Under the pieces are notes generated by a model that was not told where the DNA came from, made no database searches, and saw only the letters and a list, made by a program, of their open reading frames with translations. This document shows, piece by piece, positions 1 to 10,044 of a stretch of DNA of 64,000 nt. This DNA comes from Cycas panzhihuaensis (lineage: Eukaryota; Cycadophyta): the NCBI GenBank assembly GCA_023213395.1, contig CM041465.1:210559741-210623740 (forward strand), written 5' to 3'. Position numbers and translations under genes: made by a program. Numbering within the stretch: position 1 is the first letter of the stretch; every line of letters begins with the position of its first letter.

Positions 1-1051
1 CCAGTCTGAATCACAGTATCCAACAAGTTCCGTTGATTCTCCTCGGGGGTACACCAATTGCAATTCAATTGTTCCACGTAGATATCTCAATATTTTCCAA
101 GCTGCCTTCCAATGTCTTGTTCTTGATTCCTGCATATATCTTGAAAGTATTCCTACGGAGTATGATATGTCAGGTCTGGTAGCTGTAAGGTAGATTAGAC
201 TACCAATTAATTGTCTGTATAGAGTCACATCGATGGTTTGTTCATTTTCATCAGCCACCAAATTACAATTAAATTCCATGGGAGTGGCACATGGATTACA
301 TTTTTCCATTCCAAACTTGTTCAGTAAATCCCGTATATATTTTCTTTGTGAGACAGAAATGTATTCCTTTTGCTGATTCACTTCTATCCCCAAATAATAA
401 TTAAGGGGACCAAGATCTGTTATTTCAAATTTCTTCTGAAGCTGCTCTTTTATTTCTATGATTGATGCATCATGGTTACCAGTCAATATCATGTCATCTA
501 TATATACAACAATCATTGTAATTTGACTACCTATTTTCTTGGTGTACAAACTGGAATCTGAACCACAGCGTTGAAAACCGTTGGCACATAAGTGTTGATC
601 TAGCTTGGCATACCATGCTCTGGGGGCTTGCTTTAGACCATATAGAGCCTTTTTTAATTTGCATACCAGATGTTCTTGGCCTTGCTTTATATATCCTTCT
701 GGCTGTGTCATATATACATCTTCTTGTATATACATCTTCTTCAAGGTCCCCCTTTAAGAATGCACTTTTTACATCAAGTTGAAAGATTTTCCAGTTAAGC
801 AAGGCTGTGAGAGCTATTATTGTTCTGACTGTATTCAACTGGGCTACTGGTGAGAAGGTTTCTTCAAAATCAATTCCTGTCGTTTGAGTGTATCCCTTAG
901 CTACAAGCCGAGCTTTATATTTCTCAATTTTTCTAGTTGCTCCTTTTTTGGCTTTATAAACCCATCTGCAATTGACTACGGGTTTACCTGGGGGAAGTTC
1001 TACCAGATTCCAAGTCTGATTTTTGTTGATCGGGTTCATTTCGTCATCCAT
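1..1051 (-). pseudogene. Z pol: reverse transcriptase and start of RNase H
   Basis: Reverse transcriptase copies element RNA into cDNA inside virus-like particles; RNase H removes the RNA. The minus strand reads the copia RT start (NQTWNLVELPPGKP, KARLVAKGYTQ), then DVKSAFLKGDLEED, then in other frames ALYGLKQAPRAWYAKL, the catalytic box as YIDDMILTG near 500, LGPLNYYLGIEV, ATRPDISYSVG and the first RNase H aspartates (YCDSDW) at the window edge. A direct 16-bp repeat of GAAGATGTATATACAA (minus strand, near 711-740) directly after DLEED breaks the frame, so no intact polyprotein can be made. The element was once functional and is now broken by at least this event. Confidence 0.9.
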
Positions 1052-1327
1052 TGCTGTTCTCCATTGTGGCTGATCCTAGGATTCTTGAAAAGATTGTGGT
1101 TCATGTTCAGCTCTACTGAGTAGAGATCTTGGTCTTTATCCTCTGGTTTTGTAATCCAGAATGTTTCCTCCTTCTTCAATGGTCTTGAGGAATCATTTGG
1201 GCAATTTCTTTTCATTTTTTGAGTTGTCTCTTTCTTCTAGGTGGGATTCAGCTTCTTGTATTATATCACTTTCTTCACTGGAATTATTATCAGATAAGTT
1301 GGGCAGATTTTCCTCTGTGGTGACATC

Positions 1328-2126
1328 CTAGTGTTCTTCCACGATATTTCCTTCACTAAAATTCTTTGTTCCTTCTTCAAGAGTTCTGATTTGTGATTGT
1401 CCAACTAAAAATTCTTCATCAAAGACTACATCCCTGCTAACATACATTTTGTTTGTTTTGAGATCAATGCATTTATAAGCCTTTGAATTCTTGCTGTATC
1501 CTGTCACGGTACATTCTATGCTTTTTGCATCAACTTTTACCCTCCTTTTATCTAGTATATGTACATATGCACGACTACCAAAGACCTTGAGAGAGCTGAC
1601 GTCAGGTTTCTTACATCCGAGCTTCTGGAGTGACATTGTCCAGCGCTTTGGTGGGACTCCTATTTATAAGATAACACGCTGTATTTACTGCTTCCACCCA
1701 ATAAGTTTTTGGAGTCTGTTTTTCATGAACCATACTACGAGCCATTTCCATCAATGTTTTGTTTTTTCTTTTTGCAACTCCATTTGATTGCGGAGTATAA
1801 GGTGTAGTAATCTGTCTCTGAATTCCATTCTGTTTGCAGTATGACAAGAATTCATTGGAGATATATTCTCCTCCTCCATTTGACCTTATACATTTTATTT
1901 TAGAATCTTATTCGAGTTCCACTTCAGCTTTGAACTCCTTAAAAATTCCAAAAACTTCTGTTTTATTATGAAGAAAATACACCCAGACTTTTCGTGTGAG
2001 ATCATCAATAAAGGTTATAAAATATCTACAACCATTTATTGAAAGGGGTGTAAGAGGTCCACATAAATCTGTGTGAATTAACTCTAATTTATTTGATGAT
2101 CTCCATTTACTTTCTTTAAAGGGCAA
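1328..2126 (-). pseudogene. Z pol: integrase core and C-terminal part
   Basis: Integrase joins element cDNA to the chromosome. From right to left the minus strand shows LIHTDLCGPLTPLS with the first catalytic Asp, the core YFITFIDDLTRKVWVYFL, then QRQITTPYTPQSNGVAKRKN where the usual catalytic Glu of NGVAERKN is Lys, YWVEAVNTACYLINRSPT, and the copia GKKP-like box VSSLKVFGSRAYVHI. Frame shifts near 1880 (between core halves, with a stop just after EVELE) and near 1620 split it into three frames. The Glu-to-Lys change, also present in D, would by itself abolish catalysis if the alignment is right. The stretch 1052-1327 is the decayed integrase-RT linker. Confidence 0.85.
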
Positions 2127-2144
2127 TCTATGAATTTTTCCAAA

Positions 2145-2720
2145 CTAACATTCTTTGCACACAAAGTTTTCTGAGGAAATATTAGGCAATCCATGCACCA
2201 TTTCAGATTTTTTCATTTTTCTTAATGTTTCTACTGGAAGATGCCCATATTTCAAATGCCACATTTTATTATCAGAGTTTATAGCAGTACAACCTTTTGG
2301 ATTCAGATCAGGTATTATCAGATCTGAGATAAACTTGTACAAGTCGTCACTCCTTATACCTTTGGCAATGATTTCTCCGTTATTTTTCATGTCCAATATC
2401 AAACATATACCATCTTCATCAAATATCGTTCTCAACCCCTTTTTGCTAAGTTGTGCAACGAACAAGAGATTCATTTTTAGGTCTGGAACTAACAATACAT
2501 TGCCAATTTTCCTTATGTTACCTTGTACATGAATTGAAATGGTACCTTCTCCTTTGATTTTTAAAGGGTACTTATCACCCAATTCTATTGACTTATTAAC
2601 ATTACAAGGTTTCAAGGATTCAAACCAGACTTCACGATTTGTCATGTGGTGTGAAGCTCCAGAATCAACAAACCAGGTGTCAGTTTCTTTAGTACGTGTT
2701 GATAAGGCATCTACGAACAC
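2145..2720 (-). pseudogene. Z pol: aspartic protease and GAG-pre-integrase domain
   Basis: The protease cleaves the Gag-Pol polyprotein. The frame opens with DTWFVDSGASHHMTN, the copia protease active site (D-S-G-A), continues through ELGDKYPLKIKGEG and VLLVPDLKMNLLFVAQL, and ends in the pre-integrase zinc domain (MWHLKYGHLPVETL, closing Cys as FVCKEC). The domain order matches Ty1/copia. It is open for about 190 residues, unusually intact for this element, but is out of frame with the integrase core that follows. Confidence 0.88.
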
Positions 2721-2744
2721 CGTTTCTTCTTCATCCTCTTCAAC

Positions 2745-3656
2745 CTATTCCTTGTTGTAGTTGCCTATTGGTCTTTTCCCTCTCTGAATATCAATCCTCT
2801 TCTGAGAGCACTGATAGGAATAGTGACCAGTTTGTCCACAATGATAACATATGTCGAATACTCTGCAGGTACTGGCAAGGTGTCCAAATCTACCACAGTT
2901 GAAACACATCTTGGAGTCACGACCTCGTCCTTGTCCTCTATTGTCCAAGTGTCAACCACGAGTGTTGTTTCTGAAGTCTAGAGTTCTTCCTCTTCCACGT
3001 ATCTGACTTCGTCCTCGCAGTCCCACGTTTAATCTGGATGCAAATGCATCTTCAAGCTCAACTGAATCTTCATACTGCCGATTCCTTTGTTCCTGTCTGA
3101 GCAAAATTACAGTCAATTCGTCAAGGGTCATAGCATCAATTTGATTATTATTTGTGATGGTGTTGATGGTGACATCAAATGCCTTGGACACTTTGCTTGC
3201 AACCATCTGAACAAGTTCAGATTTAGATAAGATTTCTCCTGCATTTAGAAGACCATTCCTGATTGATGTGATCTTATATATAAATTCAGTAACTGTCTCA
3301 TGTTCTTTCATACTCAACTTATACAGATCCTCTTTTAATGCAAATATTCTAGCTTTAGTTTTTTGGCCAAACAAATTTTCAAAGCATCTCCATATGCTTA
3401 ATGTTGATGTCAATTTTTCAACATAGATCAACAATGAATCTGATACTGACAGTTTGAGGATTATGACACCAGCATTGTCTCTTTCCAGCCATCCAGGAAG
3501 GGCAGCACTAGCTTCGTCAAGTTTAGCTTCAGCGCCAAGGGCAATGTTCCAGGCATTTCGGGCCCTAAGTAATGTCTCAACCTTTATTTTCCAAATATGA
3601 TAATTAGTTTCAATGAGTTTGTCTTGTTCAGGGAGACCAAACAGGGGAGCAACCAT
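2745..3656 (-). pseudogene. Z gag: capsid and nucleocapsid with two zinc knuckles
   Basis: Gag forms the virus-like particle and binds element RNA. An ATG at 3656 opens about 234 residues of capsid (MVAPLFGLPEQDKL start; Trp-rich NYHIWKIKVETLL; LYKLSMKEHETVTEFI; LLRQEQRNRQYED). Next, in another frame at 2745-2948, come two CCHC zinc knuckles, CFNCGRFGHLASTC and CYHCGQTGHYSYQC. The frame change near 2950 separates capsid from nucleocapsid. Two knuckles contrast with the single one in A, B, C and G, another sign that Z is a separate lineage. Confidence 0.88.
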
Positions 3657-4286
3657 TTTTACTAAGAAAAAAAAGGACTAAAACAGGCTTGACCGTACGG
3701 TTGTACGGATTTTTGTACAAAACCCTAGGTGTACGGATGGAAACAAAGTGTACCTCAAAATGTAGATTTTCCGATCGCCTACCCAGATCTGAAGACGGAA
3801 TTACGAAAAAAGAAATTCAAAAAGGAGAAACAAAGCCCGGAAGAAAAACAGCCGGCTAGGGCAGAAATTCGATTTTGAAGATTCTGATAAAAATACTCAA
3901 AAAATAATGCATGAAATCAGTTCGGAATCCTAAGCATTGATCGTACAAAGGATTTAGGACCGAAAATACCCGAGTATTTTTGCAAATCGAAGAGATTTTT
4001 CTGCTTAAGCCCTCAAATTAACATGAATTGGTTCGAGGCTTTGCTTTGGAAAACGGCTTCAAATGACTTTGCCGTAGAAGAGAAAAATGTTTAGCGTGCC
4101 CTGATCTACCTTCCCACCAAATTTCGCTTCAATCTGACAACTTGAAAAAATGACATCTGTACAGTTTCGCACACCAGAGAATTAATGGCCTTTGACAGTG
4201 CTGGAACACTTTCCTGCTTGTCTCCTTAGACCCTTGACTGGATTACTTTTGGCAAAAGAATTCTCCTTCAGAAGAGCAATTGAGAT
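3657..4286 (-). other. Z untranslated leader
   Basis: About 630 bases between PBS and gag with no coherent coding frame. It contains a 10-nt palindrome ACCGTACGGT at 3692-3701, only about 36 bases upstream of the gag ATG, followed on the plus strand by repeated TGTACGGA strings. The CCGTACGG core is the same as in the leader palindromes of A, B and C. Confidence 0.6.
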
Positions 4287-4304
4287 CAACCTGCTCTGAT
4301 ACCA
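4287..4304 (-). promoter_or_regulatory. Z primer binding site
   Basis: The minus strand reads TGGTATCAGAGCAGGTTG immediately inside the 5' LTR, complementary to the 3' end of initiator methionine tRNA as is standard for plant copia elements. It primes minus-strand cDNA synthesis and fixes the LTR end at 4305. Confidence 0.92.
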
Positions 4305-4487
4305 TGTTAATCTTAGACTGGGAGACAGACAGGTTGAGAGAAAAACTCAATGTTCATTATTGAGAGAGTGTTTCATATAAATACAAGAGGAGGTTGGTAA
4401 CGGTTAGTTCTGAGAGAATAACCAACCTCTGAGATTATGACATGTGTCAGATATACTAATTACATAATAAAACATTACCTCTTAACA
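4305..4487 (-). repeat. Z 5' LTR (183 bp)
   Basis: Runs from TGTTAATCTT to CTCTTAACA on the plus strand, so it has TG...CA ends. It is short for a copia LTR. An AT-rich TATTTATATG string on the minus strand (near 4370-4380) is a possible TATA region. The left end is set by the PBS; the right end by the TG/CA rule. Confidence 0.8.
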
Positions 4488-4850
4488 ATATCGTGCATTT
4501 TATTAACCCTTTTATCTATGTCTTCTATTGTTACTTATAGATTATTCACCATCTTGCCTTGCTAAAGAGTCCTTTTTGGTCTTAGCTCCGTTTGGGGAAA
4601 GGAGGAAGGAAGAGGGTTGTTTTTTTTTTTTTCATATTTTCCTGACTTTCCTTGTTGTAAGGCAGAGGATCTTCCCTTAAGAGGGCTTCAAAACAAAGCT
4701 TTGATACCACTTACAGCGGTTCCATGGAGGATTTTATAGAAAAATGGGCAAATAGAACAAAAATATGCAAAATATAGAAGAAGTATTCAAACTATCTAAT
4801 AAAATGACGTAATATAAGGTGTTTATTGCTATACTATATGAAATAGACTA
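4488..4850 (-). mobile_element. Element K: gypsy-type fragment (gag start, PBS, LTR end)
   Basis: The minus strand reads an LTR end, then TGGTATCAAAGC as PBS at 4698-4709, a leader with a poly-T/poly-A run, and a gag start at 4552 (MVNNL, then a stop, then ITIEDID-like residues). The same LTR end, PBS and MVN start occur in element L at 62100-62454 on the other strand, which identifies both as one family. Z is inserted about 60 bases into the gag, and B splits the LTR at 4855/44639. Direct evidence is the K/L similarity; assignment to Ty3/gypsy is tentative because no pol is present. Confidence 0.68.
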
Positions 4851-4855
4851 AAGAT

Positions 4856-5008
4856 TGTTAGACCTTTATGTTTAAATGTTAAGTATTGTATTTTATATTG
4901 TAATGTTATGTACTTTATGTAAGGGTGCTTTATCATCTAATGTGATAAAGTACACACCCACATTCTTTCCAATGATGTAATGTTGTGACTTAGGGTCAAT
5001 GTACTTAA
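4856..5008 (+). repeat. B 5' LTR, left piece
   Basis: Starts TGTTAGACCTTTATG and matches the first part of the LTR at 44087, including the inverted repeat CTTTATCA...TGATAAAG around 4925-4950. It is interrupted by H after GTACTTAA and resumes at 8990. Confidence 0.9.
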
Positions 5009-5271
5009 TGTGAGAACACTAAGAGAAGAGCGAGTGAGAAAGGGCACCGAAAGGAAGAATGCAAACCCCAAAAGCGTATTATTTTATTGAATCCTTCAAG
5101 TATAAATACATGAGTGAGAGATTTGTATGATGGACACTTGTCGTCCATGCGTTACTTGCTATTTGTACATTGGAGAATAAGGAAAGAATCAGAAAGGAAT
5201 ACAGATTGAAGAAATAGGAAAGAAAGAATAAGGAGAGAGAATAAAGGATAAAGAATAATGACTACTCATCA
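5009..5271 (-). repeat. H 3' LTR (minus-strand orientation)
   Basis: Matches 8734-8989 over its whole length with scattered substitutions and small indels; TG...CA ends. A purine-rich tract on the minus strand (AAGGAGGAAC, 5272-5281) lies next to it, as expected for the plus-strand primer at a 3' LTR. Confidence 0.85.
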
Positions 5272-5289
5272 GTTCCTCCTTGTTGAGAA

Positions 5290-6657
5290 GAAATTGTCCC
5301 CAATTTCTACTGAAGATGGAGAAAATTATGGAGGAAGTCTATTTCAAAGATCCACTTGGCTTATGTGGACCAAGTTCCTTTCTTGCCAACAAGGTAAGTA
5401 GTGATAAGTTGTTGTCGGGTACGTCACTATCTGGTGTTCAACAAAGTATCTTCCTACAGTGGTGGTTGAAAGTCGGGAATCGTATCTGACAGACGTGTGG
5501 GAGAGGGTTCAACTTCTAATTATGGGGGCTCTTATAGTTTTAATTGGTTGATGCTTACCACATTATGAATTCCTAAATGTATAGGTAAGTCAAGCTAATA
5601 AACATTGGGGCCAAATTGTTGAAGAATGGTATAAGGTCCAAACCTTATAGATTTGACCTTGTGATGGTGTTTGAATCTTCGCTTGTCCAAGTGGAGCCAA
5701 ACTCTATCGCCGATGTTGAAACTAGTTGAGACTTGATGTTGATCATGTTGAGTCTTGTAGTTTTCCTGAGTTTGGTGTAGTGTTTGTTAGATTGATATAT
5801 GTAGGTGCAAAAGATGCTCAATGAAGCTGATGGCCTTTTGTTTTTCTTTGCATTCATGCTTGGTGGCTGGAGATGGTAATGCTAAAGGAAGTTCATACGG
5901 AGCTAGTGGCTAGTAGTTGTAGCAAACTTCAAATGGGGAATGTCCTGTTGATCAATGGAGTGCTCGATTGTAGTTGTGTTGAACATGGTGGAGGTGCGCA
6001 TCCCATTGCTTATTGTGATGTTGAGAAATTCTGAGGGCTTGAACCACTGTCCCGTTAACCATTTTAGTTTGGCCATTTGTTTATAGATGGAATGATGTAG
6101 AAAACTTGAGCTGACATCTGAGCATCTTCCATAAAGATTGCCAAAAGTGACTCAGAAAATGACTATCCCTATTTGAAATGATAGAAAGTGGTAATCTAAA
6201 GTGGGTCCAGACATGTTGGAAAAATAGTATGGCAGCTTGTGAGGCAAAGATCTCCTTTTTGCATGGTATGAATATGGCCATTTTGGAGAATCGACATACA
6301 ATAACAAAGATGTAGTCATTGTCGTGTTGTGTGGTGGGAAATTTGTTGAGGAGGCCCATTGAAATTGATTCCTATGGTCGGGTTAGGATTGGTAATGGCT
6401 GATAAAGGTTGAGCTTCCTGTTGGCTAGCTTAGATTAATTGCATAGGGAACATCGTTGAATGTATGCTTCAACCATGCAAGCATATGCATATGCTTGTAA
6501 ATGTTGCAGTGTCTTTTGAGTCCCAAAAATGACCATTGCAGGCGGATGAGTGAGCTTCTTTAAGAAGTTGTTCCCGTGGTGCACTAGCAGGCATGCAGAA
6601 CTCGTTGAGTTTGTACAATAAGTCATCCTTGATGTGGTAATCCAAGTATGGTTCCAA
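5290..6657 (-). pseudogene. H pol: integrase
   Basis: The minus strand opens with the integrase zinc-finger region near 6620-6540 (PREQLLKEAHSSACNGHFW), then the catalytic core at 6359-6081 (YIFVIVCRFSKMAIFIPC; ISNRDSHFLSHFWQSL with the second Asp as NRDSHF). Further left, in broken frames, are a VCYNY-like stretch and DRVWLHLDKRRFKHH followed by RFGPYTIL, the C-terminal DNA-binding segment of plant gypsy integrases. Several stops and shifts make it nonfunctional. Confidence 0.82.
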
Positions 6658-7880
6658 ATTGATAGTTGTTGGATGTGCTAGTGCCTACATAATAGGCCAA
6701 AATTGAGGATCTATATGGTAGAGATTTCTCCAATCTACATAGGAGATAGCATGATTGTTCAACAGTGTGGTGAGTGCCAATGTTGGAGGGCAACTAAGGA
6801 AATCTATTACTTTATTAGATGCTCCTTTTTTGTATTTGATAATAAGGTTGAATTACAGATGCCCACTTGAGATGCTTGTGTTCTTGAATTTTTGACTCGG
6901 TGTTGAGGAATTGCAATGGATGGTGATCGATATGAACTATGGTATCTTTGCCCAGTAGGAAATGTCGCTAGTGTTTAAGAGCTTGGATGAGAGCATAGAA
7001 TTCCTTGTCATATGTGTTGTAATTAAGCTTGGCTTGTGAGAATGCCTCTGAGTGGTAGGCAATGGGGTGTCCTCCCTGCTTAAGTACTACACCCAAAGCA
7101 AATTGAGAGGCATCCATCTCGAGTTCTAAGGGTTGCTCCTCATTGGGTAGCTAGAGAACTGGAGCTACGCAGAGGGCGACCTTTACTTTCTAGAATGTCA
7201 ATTCAACTTGAGGACTCCATGTGAATTCCTCTGTGTTGCTGGTGAGAGCTTTCAATAGGTGTGTAATGATGGAAAAATGACTAATGAATTTCCAATGGAA
7301 GTTGACGCTACCTAGGAAGCTTTTGAGCTGGTTAAGATTGTTGGGAGTTGGCCAATCTTTGATAATTTATACCTTTGTTGGGTTGACTTAAATTCTTTGG
7401 TCATTTATGACAAAGCCGAGATAGGATATAGTGGTTTGGCCAAAGGAGCACTTCTTAACCTTGGCCTTTAGCTCATGTTGACATAACAGTGACAAAATTG
7501 TGTCAAGATGTTTTTGATGCTCCTACAAGGTCTTGTTGTAGACTAATATGTCATGGAGATAAGCAATAACGAATTTGCCAAGATACGAGCAAAAGATGTC
7601 AGTGATGAGGCGTATGAACGTGGCGAGAGCATTGCTAAGTCCAAAGGGTATCGCGAGCCATTTATATAAGCCATGTTGTGTTTTGAATGTTGTCTACCAG
7701 GTATCCTTGGCTTCCATTTGGACTTGATGGTAGCTAGAGGCCAAATCAATTTTGGAGAAGCATTTAGCTCCTTGAAGCTAATCGAGAGGTTTGAGTGGGA
7801 CGGTTCTTCTTGATCACGAGAAATAGTTGGTGGGGTATGCTTGTCTAGGAAGGACTCATGGCAATATGCCCACATAGTAA
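6658..7880 (-). pseudogene. H pol: reverse transcriptase and RNase H
   Basis: In shifting minus-strand frames I read MPFGLSNA-like residues near 7640, YLHDILVYN (usual YxDD here Y-L-H-D) near 7545, KVKKCSFGQTTISYLGFVI near 7450, TWSPQVELTF near 7215, and the RNase H start LELEMDASQFALGVVLKQ near 7110, followed by YDKEFYALIQALKHWRHFL-like residues with a stop. This is the Ty3/gypsy RT-RNase H pattern. The altered YxDD box and many stops mean it is dead. Confidence 0.78.
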
Positions 7881-8716
7881 CGTTAAAGGGGTATATTCAT
7901 GTTTGGGTGATTCGAGGTACGCCTGCATGTAAAGGACTTATGTTCATATGCTCATGACCACCCCCCCCCCCCTCGGCCCCTGAAAAAATCCTTTTTTTTA
8001 ATATATATAAATATATAAAATTGGATAGGCTGCAAGTGTGAGTGATTAATACTTCGTGACTGCAAGATTGAATACAAGAGAGAAGGGACAAAAGAAACTT
8101 TTAAAAACCTTTAAAAAAGCTTAAATCTTTATTAAATTACTTATGCAAAGCAAGGTTCAATTTACTTTGGAATATGCTAAGAATATTCCCTATTTTATAA
8201 CCTAAGGTTATAAAACATTATAATGCCGAAAAATACATTTCGACAGTCATGTGGCCGAGCGACTTTTTTATCTTTACACGTAGATTCTAAGTAGCTAGTG
8301 GTCCGAATGCTCCTAAACTTTGCAAGCGGATCTATCAGGCAGTGGCGATCAAGATGACTACCCAGGCATTAAGATTCCGTCAATCAGAGAGTGGGTGGAT
8401 GCATGTTGAACCTTCCCAAGGGCACATAATAGCCGAGCAAGCTCTGTACTCACAAATTTGATCGAGATCCACTAAACCCTTTGATTTATAGATCAAAATG
8501 GGTCGAAAGGAGGCTCAAGGTAAGTATTGCCACCAATTGATGAAGAAACATGAGTGTATATGCGAGGATGAAGCCAAGACAAAGTTGCAGGCCTGAGAAC
8601 AACTGCATATGAAGCACACACAATCGAATATTGACAGACCACAACGAGCCACTATAGAGGATACCATAGAGAAATCACTTCACAAAAAAAAACTGAGATC
8701 TCATTAGAGAAACCCT
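7881..8716 (-). other. H leader region, gag and protease not visible
   Basis: About 830 bases between the RT remnant and the PBS. I see no Gag or protease motif in any frame. It contains a C run at about 7963-7975 and AT-rich sequence. Either gag-protease was deleted or it has decayed beyond recognition. Confidence 0.55.
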
Positions 8717-8728
8717 ACTCTGGTGCCA
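8717..8728 (-). promoter_or_regulatory. H primer binding site
   Basis: The minus strand reads TGGCACCAGAGT, five bases inside the 5' LTR. Its TGG start and position fit a PBS; the tRNA is uncertain since it is not the initiator-Met sequence seen in the copia elements. Confidence 0.65.
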
Positions 8729-8733
8729 ATCAA

Positions 8734-8989
8734 TGTGAGAACACCAAGAGGAGAGCGAGGGAGAAAGGGCACCGAAAGGAAGAATGCAAATCTCAGAAGT
8801 GTGTTATTTAATTGAATCCTTCAAGTATCAATACGTGAGTGAGAGGTTTGCATGATGCACTTTTGTTGTCCATCTATTACCTACTATTTGTACATTAGAG
8901 AATAAGGAAAGAATCAGAAAGGAATAAAGAACGAAGAAATATAAAAGAAAGAATAGGGAGAGAGAATAAAGAATAATGACTACTCATCA
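8734..8989 (-). repeat. H 5' LTR
   Basis: Second copy of the H LTR, from TGTGAGAACACC to TACTCATCA. B sequence resumes at 8990. Confidence 0.85.
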
Positions 8990-9387
8990 ATATCCCTCAT
9001 GCACTTTTGCACATGTGAGTGCACATGGGTCAAGGCATACATAGTTGACTAGCCCCCTAAGATTCCTCCTCCTCCTCTATATATTAGGACAATTTTTCAA
9101 GTGATGTACAAGAGAGTAAGGTATTGCATTGCTATGTTACTCATTTGAATACAAGTTAATCTTGTTATTGGAGATAAGAACAATTCCTACTCCTCCATTT
9201 CCTTTTGTCTTCATGTGCTTGAGTTTATGATTGCTTATTTACTTGTTCTCATAGTGCTATTGATGTGATGCTAATCATCTTGATCTCTTAGCACACTCTC
9301 TCTCTAAGAGATCCTAGGTTGTCTTGTGGTGTTGGAGCACATACGACCTTCATCATTTTATGTTAGAGTTGAATGCTAAACTCAACA
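8990..9387 (+). repeat. B 5' LTR, right piece
   Basis: Matches the 3' part of the LTR at 44087-44638 up to the end ACTCAACA. It includes a TATATATTAGG string near 9083 as possible TATA region. The PBS follows two bases later, confirming the LTR end. Confidence 0.9.
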
Positions 9388-9471
9388 TTTGGTATCAGAG
9401 TAGACTCGAGAGGAGCATTTGTTGTTTGCAAGTTTAATAAACTGGCACCAAACCCTTGGTGACGACCTTCA
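9388..9471 (+). promoter_or_regulatory. B primer binding site and start of leader
   Basis: TGGTATCAGAG at 9390-9400 is the initiator-Met-type PBS. The next 70 bases include CCCTTGGTGACGACCTTC, which also occurs (opposite strand, near 29225-29250) in the leader of A, showing that A and B are close relatives. A is inserted right after CTTCA. Confidence 0.9.
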
Positions 9472-10017
9472 TGTTGAAGATGGCATTTAGCCTACATAAA
9501 CCAAGATCTAGAAGATTGTTCAACTCTAGTTCTAGAATCAAAGAGATCAACACTTAGCAATGAAAGCTACTTCAAGTAAACAAGATAAAAGACTAAACAT
9601 GAAAGAGCATAAGCAAGATGATACCAAAATGAGGAGGAGATGGAATTGGTCCAATTTCTAAATGAATATCAGTTTGATTAGCAAGCTAGCAGCATAACAA
9701 AACAACTCAAACTCTATATGAGAAAAATGAGAAGTGGTCTCAATATATAGAGTTACAAAAGAGACCTAAGGTGCTCGATGTTTGACAAGTGTCAAACATC
9801 CAAGCTACATCCTTTGCATGTAGGACATGTGTCCTTTTGGGCTCTCAAGTGAGTAAAAGTGCATAAGGGTCATGTTAACCCTTAAGTCACAATGTTATGT
9901 CACTAGGAAAGAATGTGGGTGTGCACTTTATCACTTAAGTGATAAGTCACCCCATAAAGTACAAATATACATGAAAATAAAGTACATATGTTTAACATGT
10001 AAACATAAGGTTTAACA
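9472..10017 (-). repeat. A 3' LTR
   Basis: Plus-strand ends TGTTGAAGATGGC and AAGGTTTAACA. It carries a hairpin at 9777-9800 (arms GATGTTTGAC and GTCAAACATC around AAGT) and an 18-bp palindrome TTATCACTTAAGTGATAA at 9928-9945, both shared with the C, F and G LTRs. Same family as the LTRs at 29320 and 62455. Confidence 0.92.
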
Positions 10018-10029
10018 CCCCCCTTTACT
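10018..10029 (-). promoter_or_regulatory. A polypurine tract
   Basis: The minus strand reads AGTAAAGGGGGG directly against the 3' LTR. This is the plus-strand DNA primer site of LTR elements. Confidence 0.85.
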
Positions 10030-10044
10030 GTTTACAATGTTAAG

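Larger units (their letters stand above)
1..4487 (-). mobile_element. Element Z: Ty1/copia LTR retrotransposon, 3' end outside the window
   Basis: On the minus strand this reads 5' LTR (right end), PBS, leader, gag, protease, integrase, RT and RNase H in the Ty1/copia order, and is cut by the left window edge within RNase H. The 5' LTR is followed by a perfect TGGTATCAGAG-type PBS. The base string ATATC at 4488-4492 would be one TSD copy; its partner lies outside. Coding parts are intact enough to read but carry frameshifts. It sits in the gag start of the gypsy-type element K. Its protease and gag sequences differ from those of A, B, C, F and G, so it is another copia lineage, Tork-like by general resemblance (inference). 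Confidence 0.93.
5009..8989 (-). mobile_element. Element H: Ty3/gypsy retrotransposon, internally deleted
   Basis: Two LTRs of about 260 bp (TGTGAGAACAC to CTACTCATCA) bound a 3.5-kb interior that reads RT, RNase H, integrase on the minus strand; integrase downstream of RT is the Ty3/gypsy order. A full gypsy interior is usually 4.5 kb or more, and no gag or protease is seen, so part is missing. It lies within the 5' LTR of B, which resumes exactly after it. The flanks (CTTAA on the left, ATATC on the right) do not form a clean TSD, though both can be aligned to ATACCTC in the intact B LTR. Confidence 0.85.

Noticed and set aside
7963-7975. C homopolymer as a functional G-quadruplex site
   Set aside because: A single run without the four-tract pattern; within a decayed gypsy leader, so treated as low-complexity sequence.
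5009-8994. A clean 5-bp TSD for H
   Set aside because: Flanks CTTAA and ATATC do not match; only a degenerate correspondence to ATACCTC of the intact B LTR can be drawn.
9390-9400. tRNA gene fragments suggested by TGGTATCAGAG strings
   Set aside because: These short strings sit directly inside LTRs and are primer binding sites; no cloverleaf surrounds them.
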